Positions 29,301 through 37,556 of a DNA stretch of 64,000 nucleotides are shown here, in pieces (the stretch's first letter is position 1; each line of letters begins with the position of its first letter). The position numbers were made by a program, and so were the translations under genes. The stretch covers positions 62,001 to 126,000 of the forward strand of contig NZ_MSYM01000005.1 of the NCBI RefSeq assembly GCF_001938565.1. The letters are read 5' to 3'. The notes beneath the pieces were generated by a model, which was not told the DNA's origin, did not search any database, and saw only the letters and a program-made list of their open reading frames with translations. The stretch is from Rhodoferax antarcticus ANT.BR. GTDB taxonomy: Bacteria > Pseudomonadota > Gammaproteobacteria > Burkholderiales > Burkholderiaceae_C.

Positions 29301-31801
29301 CCAGTGGCAAGCCCGCCGGTGCCGTGGTAGTGGGCCTAGGGCAAATTGGCGCCTTGAGCCCTGGGCTGCTGGAAGAGTCGGTGCGGATCGCCCTGCTGCG
29401 CTTCGCCCTGGATGTTTTGCACTGGCCCGACAGCCGCTTCGGCGAAATCGGCCGACCACGCTCGGCGGCGGTGACCTGCCTGCTGGTGGGCACCAGCGGC
29501 GGTGGCCTGCCACTGGACGACTCGCTGGAGGCCATGCTGCGCGCGGCGGTGTGTGCCAATCGGCGCTTGGCTGCTCAGGGGCTGGACAGCCGCGTGTTGA
29601 TTGACCGCATCGAGTTTCTGGAGGTTTTTGAAGACGTTGCCATTGCCGCCGCCGAGGCGCTAGGGCGCATCGTGCAGAGAGACGCGCTGGCCGACACGCT
29701 GCGCTGGGATGCCCAGGCCGTCGAGCCGGGTCAGGGTGGGCGTCGGCGGGTGCGTTTTGACCAGCCACAAGAGTGGTACCAGCGCTTGGAGATCATTGAA
29801 GAAGGCGGTCACCTGCGTTTTACTTTCCCCACCGACCAGGCACGGGCCGAAGAAACCCTGGCCACCGGACAGCTGGCGCTGGCACAGAGTTTTATGCAGA
29901 TTGCCAGCCAGAGCACCGGGCAAAACTCCGAAGCCTCCAAAACCCTGTTTGAGATGCTGCTACCGCTGCGCCTGCGCGAGCTCAGCGCCCAGCAGGGCAA
30001 TATGGTGGTGATGGTGGATGCCAAAACCGCCCCTTACCCCTGGGAACTACTGGAAAACCGCTGGGCCACCGGCGAGCGTCCACCTGCCGTGGCCGCCGGT
30101 TTTGTGCGTCAGTTCCGCACAAACGAATTCCGTCAGCGCCCGGTGCACGGCCTGAACACCACCGCGCTGGTGATCGGCAACCCAGATCTGAGCGGCGCAA
30201 CCGAATTTGCCGACCTGCCGGGTGCCCGCGAAGAAGCGCGCCAGGTGGCCGAGCAGCTGAGCAACAGCGGCTACGAGGTGCTGGACTGCATCGACCAGAC
30301 CAGCACCCCGATCATGGAAGCCTTGCACAAAAACAGCTGGCGCATCGTGCACCTGGCCGGGCATGGCGTACACCTGTACCAGCGGCCCAAGGCCCTGGAC
30401 TGCAAACCGATCTCGGGAATGGTGATTGGGGGCGACGCCTTTTTGACACCGGGCGACCTGGCGCAATTGCGTTATGTGCCCGAGTTGGTGTTTGTGAACT
30501 GCTGTCACCTGGGCCGGGTGGACGGCGCCCGCCCGCTGGACCGCCTTGGGTTGGCCGCGAATCTGGGTGAAGAACTCATCTGCATGGGCGTGCGTGCGGT
30601 GATCGCTGCGGGCTGGGCGGTGGACGACCGCGCCGGCCAAGAGTTTGCCGCCTCGTTCTACCGGGCCATGCTCGCCGGACGAGCTTTCGGTGACGCGGTC
30701 CGTCTGGCGCGTGAGGATATCTGGACGCGTTACCCCGATGTCAACACCTGGGGTGCTTACCAGTGTTATGGCGACCCGGACTTCCGCTTCCACCGCGACG
30801 GCATTGTGATGCAGCAGCGCTTGCCGGACTTCGGCACACCGTATGAATTGGTGGTGGAGCTGGACAACCTGTGTGCCGACTGGCGCGGCGGGGGCGACAC
30901 CGAGGACGGTGCCGAGCGTATTAACGGCCTCCTGCGGGAGCGGGTACCCAAGGCGCAGAGCGAACGCTGGCTGGCGCAAGCCGACGTGTGTGCCGCGCTG
31001 GGCATGGCGTGGGGCGAGTTGCGGGAGTTCGGCCAGGCGGTGATGTGGCTGAACAAGGCGATCACCGCCGAGCGCGGCGAATGCTCGGTGCGGGCGCTGG
31101 AGCAGCACGCCAATTTCCGGGTGCGCCTGGCGCTGGAGGAGTGGCGTGCCACCCACCGCCAGAGCGCGGCCAAGCGTGAGTCGGCGCGGCTACAGGCCAG
31201 AGACCTGATTGAAGCCGCCCTGTTGGACCTGGACGTGCTCTGCCGCCGCGCCCCCACCGTGGAGCGCCTGAACCTGCTGGGCAGCGCCTACAAACGCCTG
31301 GCGCTGGTGGAGTCCCAAGTAGACAAGCGGCTGGAGGCCCTGACGAATATGGCCGAGCATTACCGCCTGGCCATGCAGCGCCAGCGCGACGCCTATCCCT
31401 TTTGCAACTGGCTGGCCGCCACACTGCTGACCGGGCACCAAGGCACTGAGCTCACGCTCGACATGGCCGACCTGCAGCACCAGATGGCCGACATGCAGGT
31501 GGCGCTCAACCGCCGCCTGCAAGACGACCCCAACTTCTGGGACACCACCAGCCTGGCCGACCTGAGCCTGAGCCACCTGCTGCTGCAAAGCACGGCCCCA
31601 CCACGAACGCGTGCCAAAGTCTCGGCCGGTGAGGCCGCCGCCCCGGTGCTGGCCGCCTACCGCGCCGCCATTGGTCGCGCCAGCAGCCCGCGCGAAAAGT
31701 CTGCCCTGGTCGACAACCTGGACTTTCTGCGCACACTCTGGGCACCGCGCGACAAGCTCACGATCGGCATTCTTGAGCAACTGCAGGAGAGTCTGTCATG
31801 A
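26366..31801 (+). CDS. Giant double alpha/beta-hydrolase + CHAT protease protein
   Basis: An 1811-residue cytoplasmic multidomain protein. Visible parts: (1) residues about 160-480, alpha/beta hydrolase with FLHGT and nucleophile elbow SHSRGG (Ser242). (2) About 525-850, a second hydrolase of LCAT type with LPGTMGS, FPYDWR, AHSMGA (Ser632), Asp809 in EGDGTVSW and His832 in ENTAHDAL. (3) About 913-1140, an unassigned alpha/beta region. (4) About 1190-1480, a CHAT protease domain with His1333 in HLAGHG and Cys1380 in VNCCHLG. (5) A helical TPR-like C-terminus. AGGAGG precedes the ATG, and the stop overlaps the next gene by four bases. CHAT and caspase folds are related clan-CD proteases, so two of them lie in one operon. 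Function inferred: stress- or phage-triggered effector. Confidence 0.88.
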   Translation: MAEQIYKIRGTLADARPRVVGGINPTYRLIPGAARDGAGDEIKVAGSSVVRVELDNGFVLWSRVDDLAHEYGALPSRDAGAAWEFSRLAPRSASGGERGILGLAIRVLEFFGVELAEKSAGKLGIKLEEKLLGDHPPGLYRLDLVGNLALSAVADAEVLPVNQGPTLVFLHGTASSTEGGFGKLWEPGNTEGLRLRQALAPTYGNRVLALQHRTLSESPIANALALAKRLPAGAELHLVSHSRGGLVGEVLALSGCLNLAEVLTANKVQILFAADRTLAPQLGLAPLADDDAKARDAAYDADRQRLLELVALLAQKQLRITRFVRVACPARGTTLASGRLDRWLSVLDYLVNAATGFGLFGDSLDFLLAVVKERTDPRTLPGVEAMMPGSALTRLLNSTPELVTCADLSVIAGDIQAGDGLWNTLKVLATDWFYKDEHDLVVDTGSMSGGLTRALGGARLRQDQGPKVNHFRYFTNEVSVRWLGAALSRDVADNAGFLPLSVPPAAAPRCQAAAARSREGNKPRPIVVMLPGTMGSQLRADDDTVWLDYWALLKGGLKRLAMDHPGISPVGLVDQFYGPLVEFLARSHQVELFPYDWRYSVRQAADRLAVTLEPLVAQAEHTGQPLRVVAHSMGALVVRSMMADGGKGSAMWQRITRLNGARFLMLGTPNLGSYEAVRWLTGFNPTQTKLSLLDITQSTDQIIGLVARYPGLLELLPFAPEDPDFADTSRWESLRQAVCARWETAQAAPLQEAATTWKLLRAAAPDPRCMVYVAGCQNATVIDYQLTSGNAWWRPDQKRLQFIATREGDGTVSWRSGRLPGVPTWYAENTAHDALCAQTKAFPGYLDLLVNGQTALLPSTPPASARALGGEERFVLPDTPPVDGIPAAADIGSFGFSGSGPLSEEATEQAMPPIQISIRHGNLAYARHPVMVGHYEGFAVVSAEAVLDRHLGGALTRRLDLGVYPGPLGSNTVILNETASGKPAGAVVVGLGQIGALSPGLLEESVRIALLRFALDVLHWPDSRFGEIGRPRSAAVTCLLVGTSGGGLPLDDSLEAMLRAAVCANRRLAAQGLDSRVLIDRIEFLEVFEDVAIAAAEALGRIVQRDALADTLRWDAQAVEPGQGGRRRVRFDQPQEWYQRLEIIEEGGHLRFTFPTDQARAEETLATGQLALAQSFMQIASQSTGQNSEASKTLFEMLLPLRLRELSAQQGNMVVMVDAKTAPYPWELLENRWATGERPPAVAAGFVRQFRTNEFRQRPVHGLNTTALVIGNPDLSGATEFADLPGAREEARQVAEQLSNSGYEVLDCIDQTSTPIMEALHKNSWRIVHLAGHGVHLYQRPKALDCKPISGMVIGGDAFLTPGDLAQLRYVPELVFVNCCHLGRVDGARPLDRLGLAANLGEELICMGVRAVIAAGWAVDDRAGQEFAASFYRAMLAGRAFGDAVRLAREDIWTRYPDVNTWGAYQCYGDPDFRFHRDGIVMQQRLPDFGTPYELVVELDNLCADWRGGGDTEDGAERINGLLRERVPKAQSERWLAQADVCAALGMAWGELREFGQAVMWLNKAITAERGECSVRALEQHANFRVRLALEEWRATHRQSAAKRESARLQARDLIEAALLDLDVLCRRAPTVERLNLLGSAYKRLALVESQVDKRLEALTNMAEHYRLAMQRQRDAYPFCNWLAATLLTGHQGTELTLDMADLQHQMADMQVALNRRLQDDPNFWDTTSLADLSLSHLLLQSTAPPRTRAKVSAGEAAAPVLAAYRAAIGRASSPREKSALVDNLDFLRTLWAPRDKLTIGILEQLQESLS

Positions 31802-32523
31802 GCACACGACGCAAGGCCCGGCTATCCGTCGCTGCCCCGGTAGCAGCTGAAGCCACCGCAATAACCCAGACGCCAGAACCAGCCCCGCGAGTGTTTCGTC
31901 GCAAACGCGCAGCGCCTGCCGAGCGCGCCTTGGCAGGCCCCGCAACGCTGGCCCGCGGCGAGCCAGACCTGAGCCAGACACCGCTGGAGCAGATTAACTT
32001 AGCGCAGCTTGCACCACGCACCCTGATTGCGCCAAATTTCCGCGCCTATGAACTCACCCAGTCTGACTTGGCCTCGCGTCGGGGTATCGCCAACGGATTT
32101 GACAGCGAGCAGCACCTGCGCTCAGCGATCCATCTGGCGCGCCACGTTTTGCAGGCGGTGCGTGATGCGTTTAAAGCGTTCACGCCCAACAGTGTCTATC
32201 GCAGCCAGGCGCTGGAGCGCGTCCTGAAAAACAAGCCCTCCACCTGGGTCAGCACCAGCCAGCATGCCACGGGTGAGGCATGTGACATTGAGATCGTCGG
32301 CATGCCCACGCTGGCGTTGGCCGCCTGGGCGCGTGACCACCTGGACGACTTTGATCAGATCATCTGCGAGTGTTACGACCCGCGCGTCGGGCCTAACTCA
32401 GGCTGGGTGCACATCTCTTTGAAGGCGCCAGGACAGGGCAGCAACCGGCGCCAGTGCCTGAGTTATGTGCCCGATGCCAGCGGCAGGCTGGTGTATGTGA
32501 CCGGCCTGCAGGCCATGGCCTGA
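31798..32523 (+). CDS. M15-type zinc peptidase (peptidoglycan-like)
   Basis: A 241-residue protein. After a basic, disordered 65-residue N-terminus comes a Peptidase_M15_3-like domain: NFRAYELTQSD, NSVYRSQALERVL, then zinc ligands His156 and Asp163 in SQHATGEACDIE and His205 in GWVHIS. Families with this layout cleave D-Ala-containing peptides or act as endolysins. No classical signal peptide is visible, so cytoplasmic location or non-classical release remains open. ATGA coupling to the giant CHAT gene ties them together. Confidence 0.82.
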   Translation: MSTRRKARLSVAAPVAAEATAITQTPEPAPRVFRRKRAAPAERALAGPATLARGEPDLSQTPLEQINLAQLAPRTLIAPNFRAYELTQSDLASRRGIANGFDSEQHLRSAIHLARHVLQAVRDAFKAFTPNSVYRSQALERVLKNKPSTWVSTSQHATGEACDIEIVGMPTLALAAWARDHLDDFDQIICECYDPRVGPNSGWVHISLKAPGQGSNRRQCLSYVPDASGRLVYVTGLQAMA

Positions 32524-32538
32524 CAGCTCGCGCGCGCT

Positions 32539-34095
32539 TTGGCTTCTGGCAAGATTCTCACGCTGCTGATCATCGCCACCTTGCTGGCGGTGATCAGTGC
32601 ACAGGTGGTGGCTTGGCGTTACCGCGCCAGCATGAAGCGGCTGATGCGCGCAACCCTTACAGCGGCGACGGTCGATGCGTCAAGCGCAGCCAGCAACGCC
32701 CCCGAGCGCCCCCAGCCGCGACCTCCCGCGCGGTTGACGCTGGCGGATAACCAGCGGGCCTATCGCCAGCTGTTGATCATTTTTATGGGGTTGACGCTGG
32801 TGATTGCGCTCACCCGCACGCTCATCACGCAGTGGATCGCCGATGCACCCATCAGCTTCAAAACCGTTGCCACGCTGGGCGCGGCCTACGCCTGGCCGGT
32901 GTTGCCGGTGCTGGCTGTGTTGGGCCGCTGGTCGCGCTGGCGCTTTGTCGGGGCGATGCTGGGTTGGTTTGTGCTGGCGGTGCTGCTGCTGAGCTGGCGC
33001 ACCAACGAGTCCATCACGCTGCTGATGATCGTGAAGTGGATGGCGTTTGACGTGGGCCTGCCGCTGCTGCTGGTGACTGTGTTGTGCCTGGGGGGCGCTG
33101 CCCGCGCAGTGGGGCCGTGGCTGGCACCGCTGTTTGTGCTGCTGAGCGCGTCATCGCAACTGGGTGTGGACTTGCTCGCCGCGCTGATCGAGGCCAACAG
33201 CCCGATTGTCCAGTGGCTGGCCCGCTGGATGGGTGCCACTTGGGCCTTTGTGTTGTTTGCCCTGCTGCCGTGGCTGCTGGCCTGGTGGCCCGCGCGCTGG
33301 CTCGGCCGGCAGCTTGCACGGGCGTATCGCCGGCAGCAGGTGTCCGAACTGTTTTACCTTTTCACGGCGGTGTGGACCATTGCCCTGATCAGCCCGACGC
33401 TCATGGCGATAAGCAGCATGGGCTGGGGAGCCTTGGTGTGCTTTGTGCCACTGCTATGGATTCCGATGGCTGCGGCAGTGATGCAGCGCCAACGCACAAC
33501 CGCTGCGTCGGCCCGGCCACCCACGCTGCTGGTGCTGCGCGTGTTTCAACAGGATGCCAATGTGCAAGACCTGTTTGACCGGGTGATTGAGCGCTGGCGC
33601 CTGACCGGCAACACGGTCTTGATCGCTGGCACCGACCTGCTGGAGCGCACCATTGACGCTGATGACATCTTCACCTTCATCGACCGGCGTCTGGGTGAAC
33701 GCTTCATCCAGGCCCCGGCAGATGTGCCGCGCCGCCTGGCTGAATTTGAATGGCGCGCCGATGTAGATGGCCGCCACCGTGTCAACGAATGCTATTGCCA
33801 CGACACCACCTGGCAGCAGGCGCTGATGGCGCTGGTGCGGGTGAGCGACGTGGTTTTGATGGACCTGCGTAACTTTGTCGCGCAGAACAAGGGCTGCCTG
33901 CACGAGCTGCAGGTGCTCACCCAGGCGCCCGGGCTGCGCCGCGTGGTGGTGCTGGTCAACGACCAGACCGAGCTACCGCCAGCGCAGGCCGCCACAGTGG
34001 GTGCGCCAGAAGGTCGCTTTGTCTGGCTCAGCCAGCAAGCGGCCAAACCGTTGGCTACCGATGCTATGCTGGCGCCGTTGTTTACTATAAGTTAG
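32539..34095 (+). CDS. Polytopic membrane protein with TIR/Rossmann-like C-domain
   Basis: A 518-residue protein with one N-terminal helix (about 5-25), a polar linker, then about seven or eight helices between 76 and 315, and a cytoplasmic domain from about 328. That domain alternates strands and helices (TLLVLRVFQQ, NTVLIAGTDLL, VSDVVLMDLRNF, GCLHELQVL, RRVVVLVND), which suggests a TIR- or nucleotide-processing Rossmann-like fold with Glu456 in a position resembling the TIR catalytic Glu. The fold is inferred, not shown. TTG is the likely start, 15 bases after the peptidase stop; the ribosome binding site is weak. Confidence 0.72.
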   Translation: MASGKILTLLIIATLLAVISAQVVAWRYRASMKRLMRATLTAATVDASSAASNAPERPQPRPPARLTLADNQRAYRQLLIIFMGLTLVIALTRTLITQWIADAPISFKTVATLGAAYAWPVLPVLAVLGRWSRWRFVGAMLGWFVLAVLLLSWRTNESITLLMIVKWMAFDVGLPLLLVTVLCLGGAARAVGPWLAPLFVLLSASSQLGVDLLAALIEANSPIVQWLARWMGATWAFVLFALLPWLLAWWPARWLGRQLARAYRRQQVSELFYLFTAVWTIALISPTLMAISSMGWGALVCFVPLLWIPMAAAVMQRQRTTAASARPPTLLVLRVFQQDANVQDLFDRVIERWRLTGNTVLIAGTDLLERTIDADDIFTFIDRRLGERFIQAPADVPRRLAEFEWRADVDGRHRVNECYCHDTTWQQALMALVRVSDVVLMDLRNFVAQNKGCLHELQVLTQAPGLRRVVVLVNDQTELPPAQAATVGAPEGRFVWLSQQAAKPLATDAMLAPLFTIS

Positions 34096-34136
34096 ATAGC
34101 TACCAGCGCTTTATGTATAAGGGCTAGAGGCTGATT
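34095..34136 (+). repeat. Dispersed palindromic repeat at end of the CHAT operon
   Basis: GATAGCTACCAGCGCTTTAT then ATAAGGGCTAGAGGC, starting on the last base of the upstream stop codon and lying between convergent genes. A good candidate for a bidirectional terminator or 3' end element. Confidence 0.8.
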
Positions 34137-34149
34137 CCTTATAAATTCA

Positions 34150-34734
34150 TCAACCCGCAGCGACAAGCATCCGCTTGTCGGCGCTGGCTGACTTGGCGCT
34201 GTGCAGCGCACCAAACTGAATGTCACCGCCGAGTTGGCCACCCTCTTCAATCACCAGCTTGCCGTAACGAATCTTGCCGCTGACGCAGCCGGTTGAATAA
34301 ATCACCAGCTTCTCGCGCACCGTCAAATCACCGTCAAACTGCCCGCGAATCTCGGCTAGGTCAACCTCGGCTGACCCTTTAAAAGCGCCAGGCTCGGCAA
34401 TTTCCATCAGCCGCGCATCCATGGTGGCTTCGACCAGCCCCTCGACAAACAGCGTATCGCAATCGGTGATTTCCACGCCTTTGAGCTTGATGTTGGGGCC
34501 AACGGTAAGCTTGCTGCCGCCTTCGCGGTGCGGTGCCTTGGCCTGTGCAGCGGCTGCGTCTGCGTCTTGGGCTGTTGATGCAGCACTGGCGCTGGCCGAA
34601 CTGTTGCCGTTGGCCGAACTCTAAGCCGATGTGCCGCCTGATGCGGTGTAACCGGGTACCTGCGGCAGCGGCACGACGTGGCGGGCGTGGGTGGCTTCAT
34701 CGCGTTTGTTGAAAAAGTGAGGTGACATGGCCAT
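34150..34734 (-). pseudogene. Bactofilin gene with in-frame amber codon
   Basis: Bactofilins are beta-helical cytoskeletal polymers. From ATG 34734 (MAMSPHFFNKRDE, AAGGA upstream) the frame runs 37 codons to a TAG at 34623-34621, then continues open with a Ser/Ala-rich linker and a bactofilin core: KLTVGPNIKLKGVEITDC, LMEIAEPGAFKGSAEVD, LTVREKLVIYSTGCVSGKI, EGGQLGGDI. The downstream frame has GTG 34476 as a possible start, but that would remove the first strand of the core. Either the gene is inactivated, the stop is read through, or there is a base error. The amber lies in a region expected to be disordered. Confidence 0.72.
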
Positions 34735-34918
34735 GGGTGTGAATTCCTTAAAAGCCCCATGCTAAAAGTCCAACGCCCAAAAGTCGCCACCGGTTTTGCA
34801 AGTGTTGTAACAGGAAGGATCCCGGCCTGCGTGGTCCAGCGCACAGTCTGGCGCATGAAACCTGTCTATATTCGTATGACTGTTTTTGGCCGCTGTCTTG
34901 CGGCACAGCACACCTGTC

Positions 34919-35242
34919 ATGAACACCCACTTACACACATTCAAGTTTTCTGACCAGCCTCCCGAGCATCTGACTCTGGCCAGCCACCGGTCTGCACCCC
35001 GGTGGCAGCGGCTGTGGGTGCTGCTGCGTTCACCGCTGTTGCTGCAGATACTGGCGGTGTGGGCGGTGATCGGTTTGGTGCTGATCTTTCACGCCGTGGT
35101 AACGCAGGCGGTACACCAAAGTGGTTTACGGCACCAAGCGCTGGCGGCACAGTCTCAAGCAGCTTGGCGCTGCAAGCTGCTTCCCAGCGCGTCAGCCCGC
35201 CAAGTCTGCCTGCGCGAACGGCCCACCGCCAGCGGCCAGTAG
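34919..35242 (+). CDS. Small single-span membrane protein
   Basis: A 107-residue protein starting MNTHLHTFKFSDQPPEHL, with a basic stretch then one helix at about 41-62 (LLLQILAVWAVIGLVLIF) and a Cys-containing tail. The family is not recognised. The start follows the putative divergent promoter region shared with the bactofilin gene. Confidence 0.5.
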   Translation: MNTHLHTFKFSDQPPEHLTLASHRSAPRWQRLWVLLRSPLLLQILAVWAVIGLVLIFHAVVTQAVHQSGLRHQALAAQSQAAWRCKLLPSASARQVCLRERPTASGQ

Positions 35243-35350
35243 CTTGACTCGCCCGGCGCGGCCCAAGCACAGACCCAAACGCCAGCCCAATTCCTTACTC
35301 TGCGCCGTTTTTAGGTGTGTCAGTACGATGGCGCAAATACGGAGAACATC

Positions 35351-35791
35351 ATGCACACTACATTTCGCTTTTCTTCCTTACGCGCGGCGACTGCCGTGGT
35401 GGCGCTGACCATTGCTTCGCTGGCCGTGCCCTCCCTAGCGCATGCCAAACGGCTTTTTGGGGGTGTCAAGCCGATGCCGCGCACCAGCGTTACCAAAGCC
35501 CCGAAGCCGCCAGTCGCGCCGGTTGCACCGGCCGCTGCCAAGGCCCCGGCAGCAGCCGTGGCACCCGCCGCCCGCAGCCCCAGCATGCTGGGTACCGTGG
35601 GTGCGGTGGCGGTGGGCGCTGCTGTTGGCACCATGGCCGGGGGTGCGTTGGCAGGCAGTATGTCACCCGACAAAGACACCCAAGCCAAAGAAACCAAGGC
35701 CCTGGCCGCCGAGAAAGAAGCCAAGGAACTGCAACGCCAGGCCGATGAGGCCAAACGCCGTGCTGACGCCGCGCGTGCCGCCGTGCAGTGA
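35351..35791 (+). CDS. Small exported Ala/Lys-rich protein
   Basis: A 146-residue protein with a clear signal peptide (MHTTFRFSSLRAATAVV to SLAHA, cut near 31), a Pro/Ala-rich linker, a glycine-rich hydrophobic stretch at about 78-100 (AVGAAVGTMAGGALAG), and a helical Lys/Glu/Ala C-terminus. GGAG lies six bases before the ATG. The family is not recognised; it is likely periplasmic or envelope-associated. Confidence 0.7.
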   Translation: MHTTFRFSSLRAATAVVALTIASLAVPSLAHAKRLFGGVKPMPRTSVTKAPKPPVAPVAPAAAKAPAAAVAPAARSPSMLGTVGAVAVGAAVGTMAGGALAGSMSPDKDTQAKETKALAAEKEAKELQRQADEAKRRADAARAAVQ

Positions 35792-35827
35792 TGCAAAGCC
35801 TGGGCGCAGGCCCCGAGGTGCGTGTTG

Positions 35828-36127
35828 TCAGCCCGGGTAGGCGCTGACCACCCGCTGGGCGATCAGGTCTAGCGCGGGTTTGACATTGCCCTGCTTGTCG
35901 GTCCAAGCCTTGGGCGTCAGGCTGCCGGCCAAGGCCACCGAATCGCCATCGCGCAGCGCCAGCAGGGCCTGGCCAACTGCCTCGTCAAAAGCAATCACGT
36001 TGACCATCAGGTTCTCGCCATCACTACTGGGCGCACGCACCTTGGCCACCACAAACCGGCTCTCGGCTTTGCCCACGCGTTGCTCCGGGTCACCAATCAG
36101 GCGGCCAGCGATCAATCCATCAATCAT
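35828..36127 (-). CDS. Short single-stranded-DNA-binding (SSB/OB-fold) protein
   Basis: 99 residues from MIDGLIAGRLIGDPEQR, preceded by GAGG nine bases upstream. The sequence follows the SSB core: RLIGDPEQR, SRFVVAKVRA, VNVIAFDEAVGQALLALRDGDSVALAGSL, KQGNVKPALDLIAQRVVSA. It lacks the acidic C-terminal tail of housekeeping SSB, so it is an accessory SSB-like protein. It converges with the exported protein gene. Confidence 0.82.
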   Translation of the reverse strand: MIDGLIAGRLIGDPEQRVGKAESRFVVAKVRAPSSDGENLMVNVIAFDEAVGQALLALRDGDSVALAGSLTPKAWTDKQGNVKPALDLIAQRVVSAYPG

Positions 36128-36325
36128 TCTTTTTTCCTCAAAAATTTGCCCATGACTTTGAACCAACCCTGCGGTAACCCGTACCCGCGTGACGTTCTAT
36201 CCGTTTAAGTATGCCTCGGCGTGAACCATGGCGAGCCGCAGCGGTGCCCGGTACCTTCTTCCAGGTCATCGCGATAAGGCAATTTGATGACAATCAGCAG
36301 GAGCCGTTGCCCTTTTAGCTGAGGG

Positions 36326-37492
36326 CTATCTCGGTTTCAGCCGCAGCAGCATACCGTCGGCACTGTCGGTCAGCAGATAGATCAGCCCGTCCGGGCCCTG
36401 GCGCACCGCCCGTATGCGCTCGTTGAGGTGTTGCAGCAGCTTCTCTTCACGCACCACCTTGCCGCCCTGCAGCTCCAGCCGGGCCAGGTAGCGAAACTTC
36501 AACGCGCCCACCAGCAAACTGCCCTGCCAAGCCGGGCCGTAGCGCGCACTGGTGACAAAAGCCATGCCGGACGGTGCCATCGATGGCGTCCACTGGTACA
36601 CCGGCTGTTCCATGCCTGCACGGGCCTGGAGGCCTTGGCCAATCGGCCCACCGCCGTATTGCTCTGCGTAGGTAATGACTGGCCAGCCGTAGTTTTTGCC
36701 AGACTGTGGCCGGTTCAGCTCGTCACCGCCTTGCGGCCCATGCTCTACCGTCCAGAGTGCGCCGTCGGGACTCCAGGCCGCCCCCTGCACATTGCGGTGC
36801 CCCCAGCTCCAGATTTCTTTCATTGCGCCTTTCTGCGCGACCAGCGGGTTATCCAAGGGAATGCTGCCGTCTTTGTGAATACGCACCAGCTTGCCGAGGT
36901 GGTTGTCCAGCGTCTGGGCGTCCTGCATGCGGTGATACCGATCGCCCAGGGTGAGAAACAGCTTGCCGTCAGGGCTTTCGACGATCCGGCAGCCAAAATG
37001 TGCCGTGCCATACACCTTGGGTTTCTGGCTGAACAAAACCTGGACCTTGTCCAGCCGTCTGGCATCTTCAGACAGTTGGGCGCAAGCCAGGGCTGTTGAA
37101 TAAACATTGCCTTCGGCAGCTGGCTCGGTGTAACAAAAGTAAATCATTCGGTTGCTGGCAAACTGGCTGTCGGCCAGCACATCCAGCAGACCACCCTGGC
37201 CTGCGGCGTGGATCGGGGGTAGGCCCGCGATGGCCGGGCCGACCTGACCCTGCAGCGTAACTACCCGCAAGCGCCCGGGTCGCTCGCTGATGAGCAGGCG
37301 CTGTGCATCGATGAAGGTCAGGCCCCACGGATGCTCCAGCCCTTTGACGAGGATGTCCGGCTGCGGGTCGGCACCAGACGTGGAGGGCGCCTGCGCAGCG
37401 GCCGGAGTCGGGGGCACTTGGGCACTCGCCGGGCGTGCGAAAACGGTAGCGCAAGAGATAGCGCATACAGACCATGCCAAATACTGCTTCAT
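36326..37492 (-). CDS. PQQ-type sugar dehydrogenase (GSDH beta-propeller)
   Basis: Soluble periplasmic aldose/sorbosone dehydrogenase family. The 388 residues have a signal peptide (1-24, ending ARPASA) and a six-bladed propeller with family motifs: GLEHPWGLTFI, LLISERPGRLRVV, GQGGLLDVL, YGTAHFGCRI, WSWGHRNVQG, WTVEHGPQGGDELN and NYGWPVITY. The catalytic-type His (AHFGCR) is present. The substrate is unknown. The 64-base gap to the divergent rhodanese gene must hold both promoters. Confidence 0.92.
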   Translation of the reverse strand: MKQYLAWSVCAISCATVFARPASAQVPPTPAAAQAPSTSGADPQPDILVKGLEHPWGLTFIDAQRLLISERPGRLRVVTLQGQVGPAIAGLPPIHAAGQGGLLDVLADSQFASNRMIYFCYTEPAAEGNVYSTALACAQLSEDARRLDKVQVLFSQKPKVYGTAHFGCRIVESPDGKLFLTLGDRYHRMQDAQTLDNHLGKLVRIHKDGSIPLDNPLVAQKGAMKEIWSWGHRNVQGAAWSPDGALWTVEHGPQGGDELNRPQSGKNYGWPVITYAEQYGGGPIGQGLQARAGMEQPVYQWTPSMAPSGMAFVTSARYGPAWQGSLLVGALKFRYLARLELQGGKVVREEKLLQHLNERIRAVRQGPDGLIYLLTDSADGMLLRLKPR

Positions 37493-37556
37493 CGTCTTCC
37501 TTGCGGATTTGGGGCGTTCAACGATACTCTGTCAAATCGGTTGTGCATGGAGTTGT

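Noticed and set aside
35800..35827. GCCTG/CAGGC hairpin between convergent genes as a terminator
   Set aside because: Only five pairs and no T-run.
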